Notes under the pieces: model-generated
What the model saw: the letters and a program-made list of their open reading frames with translations, nothing else
Database searches by the model: none
Told to the model about the DNA's origin: nothing
Made by a program: the position numbers and the translations under genes
DNA from: a bacterium
GTDB taxonomy: Bacteria; Sumerlaeota; Sumerlaeia; MVZB01
NCBI GenBank assembly: GCA_023480605.1
Contig: JAMCWS010000038.1
Span: 1 to 5,251 of the forward strand
Reading direction: 5' to 3'
Length of the DNA stretch: 5,251 nt
Shown here: piece after piece, positions 1 to 5,204 of the stretch
Numbering within the stretch: position 1 is the first letter of the stretch
How the letters are laid out: every line of letters starts with the position of its first letter

Positions 1-552
1 GTCGCACTTGACGAATGACACAGGTTCCGAACCGTCGGGGAAAAGGCTGTCGAGCCGGCGGGTCTGGACCGTCACGCGACGCAGCCGGCGCGGCGGCCGG
101 CCCGCGGCCGTGGGGACGGGGGGCGGGTCGCCGGGAGTTTCGATAATGTGGGCTTCGTAAAAATTCTCTCCCCCCGTTTCGAAGGGCGGAACTTCCATTG
201 TCACGGTGCCGTCGCTGTCGGAGGCGGCGCAGTTGAGCGCCTCGACGTTGGCCAGACCGAGTGCGCGCGCGTTGTGCTGGAGGATTCGCCATGTTACCGG
301 GATGGGTTCGATCGACCAGACCCGGCCGCCCGGGCCGACCTGCTCGGCCAGCAGCTTGGTGTAGACGCCGATGTTGGCGCCGATGTCGAGCACGCGGTCG
401 CCAGGGGCGACCAAACGCCGGACGACGGGAAAATCAGGCTCTTCGATGGCGGTGGCGTCGCGCAGCACGCGGCTGTAGTGAGCTTTTTTGAGCGCCACGA
501 GCAGCGGCTCGGGACACCACCTGAGGATGAGTCTCTTGAGGAGCGCGGCCAT
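1..552 (-). CDS. FkbM-family SAM-dependent methyltransferase, 5' part (runs off left edge)
   Basis: An open frame of 184 codons continues past the left edge of the window, so the C-terminus is missing. Residues 56-65 read DIGANIGVYT, the glycine-rich SAM-binding loop (motif I). E82 in SIEP fits the acidic residue at the end of strand 2 that contacts the SAM ribose. The visible part ends FVKCD, which matches the start of the FkbM-family block usually continuing VEG. The order of these motifs, with VTVQTRRLDSL before the FVKCD block, is typical of FkbM methyltransferases, which O-methylate sugars or other small hydroxyl groups, often in polysaccharide or glycolipid clusters. The ATG at 552 has a GGGGGTGG stretch (558-565) five bases upstream; an in-frame GTG at 561 is an alternative start. 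No signal peptide is apparent, so the protein is probably cytosolic. Its substrate cannot be inferred. It lies 142 bases downstream of lipB and may have its own promoter. Confidence 0.88.
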   Translation of the reverse strand, partial: MAALLKRLILRWCPEPLLVALKKAHYSRVLRDATAIEEPDFPVVRRLVAPGDRVLDIGANIGVYTKLLAEQVGPGGRVWSIEPIPVTWRILQHNARALGLANVEALNCAASDSDGTVTMEVPPFETGGENFYEAHIIETPGDPPPVPTAAGRPPRRLRRVTVQTRRLDSLFPDGSEPVSFVKCD

Positions 553-589
553 CGTTGCCACCCCCGCCGCTGGGATTGGGATCGCTTTG

Positions 590-608
590 CGACTCGACCG
601 GCGAGTCG
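590..608. repeat. Perfect 7-bp inverted repeat with 5-base loop upstream of the FkbM gene
   Basis: CGACTCG (590-596) and CGAGTCG (602-608) are exact reverse complements separated by five bases. The dyad lies 38-56 bases before the methyltransferase ATG. On the minus strand it is not followed by a T-run, so a classical intrinsic terminator for lipB is unlikely. It could be a protein-binding operator or a hairpin in the 5' untranslated region of the FkbM gene. The symmetry is seen directly; the role is inference. Confidence 0.5.
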
Positions 609-612
609 AAGG

Positions 613-635
613 CGATAACGATAACGATAACGATA
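613..635. repeat. Hexamer tandem repeat, about 3.8 copies
   Basis: On the minus strand the unit TATCGT is repeated three times and followed by a fourth partial copy (TATCG), without mismatches. It lies in the lipB to FkbM gap, 61-83 bases upstream of the methyltransferase ATG, where a promoter would be expected. It is AT-richer than its surroundings. Perfect short tandem repeats of this kind can change copy number by slippage; here that would alter promoter spacing and not a reading frame. No function is shown by the sequence. Confidence 0.7.
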
Positions 636-694
636 TTAACAAGGGCCAATGTTGCTATGGCGCGTCGGTCCTTAGTTTGCGCGACGGCGATGAC

Positions 695-1399
695 TTACGC
701 AAGCAGCAATCGCGCCTCGGGTTGCGTCCGGCAGACCTTGTAGCCCCAGGCGTGGCGGAGCCACTCGGGCAACAGGGGGAGCCACTCGGACGGTTCCAGG
801 CGCCGGCCGAGGATCTCGCTGAGGGTGATCGGGCGCGTGGACGGCTCGCCGCATGGGACGATGGTTTTCCATGGACGCAGGTCGTTGCAAAGGTTGACGG
901 CGATGCCGTGCATGGTCACGTGGCCGCGGATCGCCAGGCCGATGGCCGCCACCTTGCGCTCACCGTGAAACAGCCCCGGGCGGCCCTTGGGAATCGCCAG
1001 TTCGATGCCCGTCCGGGCGCGGACCAGGTCGCGCATCGCCGCGAGCAGCGCCAGCGACATGCGGGCCTGCGCGAGCAGGCCGCCGGCCGTCCGTGCGATG
1101 GGATAGATGACGAGTTGGCCGGGGTTGTGCAGCGTGGTCATGCCGCCGCGGTTGATCTGGTAAACCGGGTAGGAATCGGGCCGGACGAGATCGTCCTCGC
1201 AGCCGCGCACGCCCTGGGTGATAACCGTCGGATGTTCGCCGACCAGCCAGGCGTCCATCGCCAGAGTTCCCGTGCGCCGTGCGGCGTGAAGGAGTTCCTG
1301 AAGGGAGAGAACCGCGCCGTAATCCTGTAGGCCCCACGGGTGTAAAACGGCCGCCGACAGGTCGGCGAGAATCCGGTCGGCCGAAGGGGAATCAGTCAT
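695..1399 (-). CDS. lipB: Octanoyl-[acyl-carrier-protein]:protein N-octanoyltransferase (lipoate biosynthesis)
   Basis: LipB moves the octanoyl group from acyl carrier protein to the lipoyl-domain lysine of 2-oxoacid dehydrogenase E2 subunits and glycine cleavage H protein; LipA then inserts sulfur. The 234-residue product has the usual family length. Visible family blocks are EHPTVITQG (55-63), the signature RGG..T.H..GQ (84-95), the conserved lysine K149 in GERKVAAIGL, MHGIAVNL (163-170) and VPCG with the expected catalytic cysteine C183. K149 and C183 fit the Cys/Lys dyad known for this family. The frame is open further upstream, but those 57 residues are Arg/His-rich and overlap ilvN. ATG 1399 has GGAG (1408-1411) eight bases before it and lies 23 bases after the ilvN stop. 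An ATG at 1423 overlapping that stop by one base is a less likely start. The arrangement suggests co-transcription with ilvBN. In the signature, L90 and N92 replace the usual aromatic residue and glycine. Confidence 0.93.
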   Translation of the reverse strand: MTDSPSADRILADLSAAVLHPWGLQDYGAVLSLQELLHAARRTGTLAMDAWLVGEHPTVITQGVRGCEDDLVRPDSYPVYQINRGGMTTLHNPGQLVIYPIARTAGGLLAQARMSLALLAAMRDLVRARTGIELAIPKGRPGLFHGERKVAAIGLAIRGHVTMHGIAVNLCNDLRPWKTIVPCGEPSTRPITLSEILGRRLEPSEWLPLLPEWLRHAWGYKVCRTQPEARLLLA

Positions 1400-1407
1400 C
1401 GCGGCCA

Positions 1408-1411
1408 CTCC
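1408..1411 (-). promoter_or_regulatory. Ribosome binding site deciding the lipB start
   Basis: GGAG on the minus strand lies eight bases before ATG 1399. It supports this start over the upstream ATG at 1423, whose nearest AGGAG is only two bases away and sits inside the last codons of ilvN. Confidence 0.6.
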
Positions 1412-1422
1412 GGGGCATGGCA

Positions 1423-2019
1423 TCACTCCTCGGCGACACTGAGGATTTCGGGGCCGCGGTTGAGGGCGATGCGGCCGGTGCGCGTCATCTCGAGGATGCC
1501 GAAACGCTCGAACAGCTCCATCAGCGCCTCGTTCTTGCTGGTGGTGCCGCTGACTTCGATCACGAGGCAATCGTGATGGACGTCGACGATGCGGGCGCGA
1601 AAGATATCGCAGATCTGCATGATCTCGGAGCGCGCCGCGCCTGTGGCGGCGACCTTGACCAGCATCAGTTCGCGCTCGACGTGGCTGCTCTGGCTGACGT
1701 CGACGACACGGATGACGTCGATGAGTTTGCTCAACTGCTTAAGGATCTGTTCGATGATCCGGTCGTCGCCGCGGCAGGCGATCGTGATGCGCGAGATGGA
1801 TGGGTCATGGGTCGTGCCGACGGCCAGCGACTCGATATTATAGCCCCGGCTGGAGAACATGCCGCTGATGCGGGCCAGCACGCCGGGATGGTTTTCGACC
1901 AGGCATGTGACCAGGTGTTCGTGAATGGCGACGGCGCGCTCGTTGGTGTCGATGACGGCGTCGTACTTGGAGCCGTTTGTCGCGGCGGAGTTGATCTTGT
2001 TGTTTTTTTTGTTCGCCAT
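1423..2019 (-). CDS. ilvN: Acetolactate synthase (acetohydroxyacid synthase) small, regulatory subunit
   Basis: This is the regulatory subunit that binds IlvB, raises its activity and, in characterised relatives, carries the valine feedback site. The 198-residue product has an N-terminal ACT domain at about 35-106, with NHPGVL (44-49) and SRGYNIESL (57-65) as the clearest family blocks. An ALS small-subunit C-terminal domain follows at about 115-190 and includes a TGRIAL stretch near 181-186. Residues 1-34 are a polar, Lys/Asn-rich extension before the ACT domain; the E. coli small subunits start almost directly at that domain. ATG 2019 is chosen because AAGGA (2030-2034) lies ten bases upstream. 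A TTG at 2028 would add three residues but leaves only one base between it and that site. The gene follows ilvB by 76 bases. The symbol ilvH would serve equally well. Confidence 0.95.
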   Translation of the reverse strand: MANKKNNKINSAATNGSKYDAVIDTNERAVAIHEHLVTCLVENHPGVLARISGMFSSRGYNIESLAVGTTHDPSISRITIACRGDDRIIEQILKQLSKLIDVIRVVDVSQSSHVERELMLVKVAATGAARSEIMQICDIFRARIVDVHHDCLVIEVSGTTSKNEALMELFERFGILEMTRTGRIALNRGPEILSVAEE

Positions 2020-2029
2020 GAGTCTCAAA

Positions 2030-2035
2030 TCCTTC
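2030..2035 (-). promoter_or_regulatory. Ribosome binding site deciding the ilvN start
   Basis: GAAGGA on the minus strand sits ten bases before ATG 2019. It is too close to the alternative TTG at 2028 to serve it, which favours the ATG. Confidence 0.55.
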
Positions 2036-2095
2036 GACTATGCGTGCTCGCGACTTCGCCTGTGTCCGCCATCGTTCCCGCGGTTTCTATCACCC

Positions 2096-3802
2096 TCACG
2101 CCAGGCCCGAAATCATTTGCTCGACGCCGGCGCCGGCGGGGATCATCGGCCAGACATTCTCCTTCTCCTCGACCATGACTTCCAGGATGGTCGTCCGTCC
2201 GTTGGCGATGGCCTCTTTGATGGCGGGGGCCACGTCGGCCTTGCGGGCGACGCGGATGCCGGCCGCCCCGTAAGCTTCGGCCAGCTTGACGAAGTCGGGG
2301 ATGTAGAGCGAGGCGCCGGCGGCTCGGCCGTCGGGCGTGCCTAGGAACGTGCCCGAATAATTTTCCTTGTAAAAGAGCTGTTGCCACTGGCGCACCATGC
2401 CCAGGTAGCGATTGTTGATGATGCAGATCTTGACGGGCAGCTTTTCCGTGACGGCCGTGGCCAGTTCCTGGATGTTCATCTGGATCGAGCCGTCGCCGGC
2501 AATGTCGAGGACCAGGCGGTCGGGGAAGGCCACTTGCGCGCCGAGGGCGGCCGGGAAGCCGTAGCCCATCGTGCCCAGGCCGCCCGAGCTGAGGAAGGTG
2601 CGCGGCCGGACGTATTGCCAGAAATGGGCGGCCCACATCTGGTGCTGGCCGACCTCGGTGGCGACGATCGCCTCGCCGCCGGTGGCGCGGTAGAGTTCGC
2701 GGATGACGTGTTGGGGGCGCAACTTGTCGTCGTCGGGGTAGCGCAGCGGGTAATCGGCTTTCCAGCGGCGCACCTGCTCGATCCACTCGTGATGCTTTTT
2801 AGGTTCGACGAGTGGCAGCAGCCGGTCGAGCACCTGACGGCAGTCGCCGACGATCGGGATCGAGACGGGAATGCATTTGGAGATCGAGGCCGGGTCGACG
2901 TCGATGTGGATGATGTGTTCGCGCCGGGGGGCGAACTCCTCGAGTTTGCCGGTGACGCGGTCGTCGAAGCGCGTGCCCACCGCGATGATCAGGTCGGTGT
3001 GGTGCATCGCGTAGTTGGCGTATTGCGTGCCGTGCATGCCGAGCATGTGGACCGAATTGGCGTGATCGCCGGGGAAGATGCCCATGCCGAGCAGGGTCGT
3101 GGTGCAGGGGATGTCGCAGCGTTCGGAAAGCGCGACCAATTGGCTCTGGCACTCGACGGCGCCCCCGCCGACGTAAAGCAGCGGGCGGCTGGCGCGGGCG
3201 ATCGCCTCGGCGGCGCGGCGGATTTGGCCTGCGTCGGGATGGATGACGGGGTGATACGAGCGGATCCGGACCTGCTCGGGATAAACGTAGTTTTCGAGTT
3301 TGGCCTTTTGCACATCTTTGGGCAGGTCGATCACGACGGGCCCCGGCCGGCCGCTGGTGGCGATGTAGAAGGCCTCCTTGATCGTGCGCGCCAGGTCGGC
3401 GACGTCCTTGACCAGGAAATTGTGCTTCGTGCAGGGGCGCGTAATGCCGACGATGTCCGCTTCCTGGAAGGCATCCGATCCAATGGCGGCCGTGGGCACC
3501 TGGCCGGTGAGGGCGACGATCGGCACCGAGTCCATGTAAGCGGTGGCCAGGGCGGTGACGAGGTTGGTCGCCCCCGGGCCGCTGGTCACCAGGGCGACGC
3601 CGGGCCGGCCGGTCGCGCGGGCGTAGCCGTCGGCCATGTGGCCGGCGCCCTGCTCGTGGCGGACCAGCACGAACCGCAGGCCCGGGACGTGGTTGATGCG
3701 GTCGAAGATGTCGAGCACGCAGCCGCCCGGATAGCCGAAGACGACCTGGACTCCTTCCCTGACAAGGGCGTCGACGATGATCTCGGCACCTGTGATTGCC
3801 AT
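2096..3802 (-). CDS. ilvB: Acetolactate synthase (acetohydroxyacid synthase) large, catalytic subunit
   Basis: This ThDP- and FAD-dependent enzyme condenses two pyruvates to 2-acetolactate, or pyruvate with 2-oxobutyrate to 2-aceto-2-hydroxybutyrate, the first shared step to valine, leucine and isoleucine. At 568 residues it is full length. The N-terminal ThDP-binding (PYR) domain holds the catalytic glutamate E50 in VRHEQGAGHMADGYAR. QVPTAAIGSDAFQE (101-114) and RFDDRVTG (278-285) are blocks of biosynthetic, FAD-containing AHAS. The C-terminal PP domain has the GDG (436-438) to NN (463-464) Mg-ThDP motif, then LGMVRQWQ (467-474). Its W473 matches the tryptophan linked to 2-oxobutyrate preference and herbicide binding. 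These blocks argue against the FAD-free catabolic AlsS type. ATG 3802 is preceded by a weak purine-rich GAGAGAG (3812-3818) nine bases upstream; no better start is available. It is the first gene of the probable ilvB-ilvN-lipB unit. Confidence 0.97.
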   Translation of the reverse strand: MAITGAEIIVDALVREGVQVVFGYPGGCVLDIFDRINHVPGLRFVLVRHEQGAGHMADGYARATGRPGVALVTSGPGATNLVTALATAYMDSVPIVALTGQVPTAAIGSDAFQEADIVGITRPCTKHNFLVKDVADLARTIKEAFYIATSGRPGPVVIDLPKDVQKAKLENYVYPEQVRIRSYHPVIHPDAGQIRRAAEAIARASRPLLYVGGGAVECQSQLVALSERCDIPCTTTLLGMGIFPGDHANSVHMLGMHGTQYANYAMHHTDLIIAVGTRFDDRVTGKLEEFAPRREHIIHIDVDPASISKCIPVSIPIVGDCRQVLDRLLPLVEPKKHHEWIEQVRRWKADYPLRYPDDDKLRPQHVIRELYRATGGEAIVATEVGQHQMWAAHFWQYVRPRTFLSSGGLGTMGYGFPAALGAQVAFPDRLVLDIAGDGSIQMNIQELATAVTEKLPVKICIINNRYLGMVRQWQQLFYKENYSGTFLGTPDGRAAGASLYIPDFVKLAEAYGAAGIRVARKADVAPAIKEAIANGRTTILEVMVEEKENVWPMIPAGAGVEQMISGLA

Positions 3803-3883
3803 GGATGAACACTCTCTCGCGTGGAATTCACGGGCGGGGGCGCGTTAGCGGTCCTCCGCTTGATCCGTCCCTGCGTATATTCA

Positions 3884-3918
3884 TCTATACACTTATCAGG
3901 ATTGCCGGGACGCCTCAA
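3884..3918 (-). promoter_or_regulatory. Possible ilvB promoter in an AT-rich island
   Basis: On the minus strand TTGAGG (3913-3918) is followed 17 bases later by TAAGTG (3890-3895), with the -10-like TATAGA right behind (3884-3889). The stretch 3872-3900 is clearly AT-richer than its surroundings. Transcription starting just after it would give a leader of about 70-80 bases. Matches to the sigma-70 consensus are only partial, and the promoter consensus of this organism is unknown. Confidence 0.3.
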
Positions 3919-3975
3919 GCCAAAAGCCCCCGACGGAAACCTCCCGGCGCGAGCGCCTTCGGCGAAATGCCGGGA
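3904..3975 (-). repeat. Three alternating 7-base complementary words (competing hairpins)
   Basis: Read on the minus strand, TCCCGGC (3969-3975), GCCGGGA (3942-3948) and TCCCGGC (3904-3910) follow one another. The middle copy is exactly complementary to both outer copies, so two mutually exclusive stems are possible. The first has a 20-base loop containing a further small stem (CGCC-GAA-GGCG); the second has a 31-base loop. Neither is followed by a clear U-tract. The region could be an RNA switch, a set of protein-binding sites, or a chance product of high GC. Confidence 0.45.
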
Positions 3976-4000
3976 AGCTTGGACAGTCAAGAGACCTATG

Positions 4001-4018
4001 ACATGCTCGCGTGCATGT
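4001..4018. promoter_or_regulatory. 18-bp near-perfect palindrome, candidate operator
   Basis: ACATGC (4001-4006) and GCATGT (4013-4018) are exact reverse complements, and the central CGCG is itself palindromic. 16 of 18 positions obey the dyad; only the two T's at 4007 and 4012 break it. The size and symmetry suit a dimeric helix-turn-helix regulator. On the minus strand it ends ten bases before a TTGACT (3985-3990) that resembles a -35 box, although no good -10 follows that box. Regulator and target are inferred only. Confidence 0.4.
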
Positions 4019-4111
4019 GCGTTATCGTGACCGGGCGATTGCGATCGAGATTACGATATCGGCCACGAGCGCGAGCAGGAGAGGGCGTCCTGACTACCCA
4101 AACCTTCCACG

Positions 4112-4135
4112 AAAAGATGCGCGGTCGCGAGACCG
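4112..4135 (-). terminator. Weak terminator-like hairpin after the glycosyltransferase
   Basis: Right after the stop codon on the minus strand there is a 5-bp stem, CGGTC/GACCG (4122-4135), with a four-base loop. Six bases later a TTTT follows (4112-4115). The stem is short and the T-tract displaced, so this is at best a weak intrinsic terminator. Confidence 0.25.
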
Positions 4136-4136
4136 A

Positions 4137-5204
4137 TCAGGGGCATTCGCGGGTCGGTTGGGTCAGAACATCCTCGTAGACGGCCAGCACACGGCGGGCG
4201 ACCTGGTCCAGGCCGAGTTCCTGGGCGCGGAGCCGCTCGCGGCCGCCCGGGCAGGCGCCGGCGGCGATAGCGCGGGCCAGTTGCCGGGCGACGTCATCGG
4301 CCGTCCAGTCGCAAATGAATACCCCCGGCAGGTCGCCGAAGCGCTCCTTGACGTCGCCCACGTCGGTCGAGACCACCGGCCGCCCGGTGGCGAGAGCCTC
4401 GCGCACGGCGACGGGACTGGCCTCGTAGTCGGTCGGCGTGAGGATCACATCGGCGGCCCGCATCGCCTCGGGCATGCGATCGTGGGGAATGGCGCCGCCC
4501 ACGACGAGCCGGGCGACGCCCGGCGGCGGCGGTGCGCCGGTCTCGCCCGCGACGAAACGCCGGAATCCCTCTTCGGCCAGGTCGGCGCGCTTTTCGGGCT
4601 TGCGGGGGTCGCAGGGGTAGAACACGACGGCCCCTTCCTCGGGCCAGCCCATGGCGCGGCGGGCGGCGCGGCGATCGCCCGGCGCGAAGCGTTCCATGTC
4701 GACTCCCATCGGGATAATCCGCCAAGGGATGGCGATTTGATCGCGACCGAAGACGCGCGCGATCATGGCGGGGTGAACGGGAATGATAAAATCGCAGCGC
4801 GCCAGCGCCCAAGCCTTGAGCCGCAGCGAGTATTTAAGGCGGCGTAGAGGGTCCTGGCCGAATGCGCGCGTGCCACGGTGGAAAATTTCCGAATCGTGAA
4901 AAGTCTGAATGAGGGGCGGGCGGCGGCCGGCGCGTCCCCGCCCGGCAAGACCCCGTGCCGCCCAGGCCAGGAGCGTCGAGTAAGGGTGGTGGCTGTGAAT
5001 GAGGTCGTAATCGCCGCGGCGCAGTCGCCGCGTAAGATCGGCCAAACCGCGAGCGTAATTCCAGCGCGAAAGGACGCCCAGGTGGCTGGCCACGTCGACC
5101 TCAATCCCCAGCGCGCGCAACGAGTCGGCCTGATCGGCCACGAAGCTGCCGAACCAGGGGCGCTCGGGGTGAGGATACATGTTCGTGGCGATCAGAATGC
5201 GCAT
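4137..5204 (-). CDS. GT4-type (GT-B fold) glycosyltransferase
   Basis: A complete 355-residue protein resembling group 1 (GT4) retaining glycosyltransferases, which move a sugar from a nucleotide-sugar donor to a glycan or lipid acceptor. The N-terminal Rossmann half starts MRILIATNMYPHPERPWFGS, includes DLIHSHHPYS (67-76) and ends near the inter-domain segment IIPMGVDMERFAP (163-175), a typical GT4 linker block. The C-terminal donor-binding half has K205 and R206 in the RKPEKR stretch and ADVILTPTDYEASPVAVREALATGRPVV. In the latter, E261 and E269 form the E-x7-E motif and the G-P-V-V segment follows. No membrane segment or signal peptide is evident, so it likely acts at the cytosolic membrane face. 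The exact sugar cannot be assigned. The ATG at 5204 fits the family N-terminus, but no Shine-Dalgarno sequence is visible. With the FkbM methyltransferase at the other edge it suggests a surface-glycan neighbourhood. Confidence 0.92.
   Translation of the reverse strand: MRILIATNMYPHPERPWFGSFVADQADSLRALGIEVDVASHLGVLSRWNYARGLADLTRRLRRGDYDLIHSHHPYSTLLAWAARGLAGRGRAGRRPPLIQTFHDSEIFHRGTRAFGQDPLRRLKYSLRLKAWALARCDFIIPVHPAMIARVFGRDQIAIPWRIIPMGVDMERFAPGDRRAARRAMGWPEEGAVVFYPCDPRKPEKRADLAEEGFRRFVAGETGAPPPPGVARLVVGGAIPHDRMPEAMRAADVILTPTDYEASPVAVREALATGRPVVSTDVGDVKERFGDLPGVFICDWTADDVARQLARAIAAGACPGGRERLRAQELGLDQVARRVLAVYEDVLTQPTRECP

Larger units (their letters stand above)
3803..4136 (-). other. ilvB upstream region / glycosyltransferase 3' flank, no gene
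   Basis: This 334-base stretch has no credible coding region. The open frames crossing it lack family character, and I find no Leu/Val/Ile-rich leader peptide such as would mark classical attenuation; a minus-strand 18-codon frame beginning at an ATG near 3883 has none of that bias. It contains a hairpin right after the glycosyltransferase stop, a short inverted TATCGT pair (4023-4028 and 4053-4058), an 18-bp palindrome, three alternating GC-rich words and an AT-rich island. No T-box consensus is recognisable. It probably carries the end of one transcript and the control region of the ilvB operon. Confidence 0.6.

Noticed and set aside
553..694. Intrinsic terminator after lipB
   Set aside because: No GC-rich stem followed by a T-run is visible on the minus strand; the only dyad (590-608) lacks a T-tract.
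488..1330. Plus-strand open frame of 280 codons antisense to lipB and the FkbM 5' end
   Set aside because: It overlaps two recognisable minus-strand genes and the intergenic repeat, and shows no domain; a shadow frame.
1400..1570. Upstream extension of lipB by 57 codons
   Set aside because: The extension overlaps the ilvN coding region, is Arg/His/Pro-rich and unlike LipB N-termini, while ATG 1399 has a well-placed GGAG.
1279..2178. Plus-strand open frame of 299 codons antisense to ilvN
   Set aside because: It is opposite a well-supported ACT-domain gene and its composition is that of a mirrored frame.
2381..3808. Long plus-strand open frame of 475 codons antisense to ilvB
   Set aside because: It lies wholly opposite a clear ilvB with all catalytic motifs. 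Its product is an Asp/Gly/Ala/Val-rich sequence without family features, as expected for the antisense of a GC-rich gene.
3985..3990. TTGACT as the -35 box of an ilvB promoter
   Set aside because: At 16-18 bases spacing the downstream hexamers are GC-containing and do not resemble a -10 box.
3803..4136. T-box riboswitch or leader-peptide attenuator for ilvB
   Set aside because: No T-box consensus or U-tract-backed terminator was recognised, and no short frame rich in Leu, Val or Ile codons is present.
4011..4847. Plus-strand open frame of 278 codons antisense to the glycosyltransferase
   Set aside because: No recognisable motifs, and it covers the opposite strand of the GT4 E-x7-E region.
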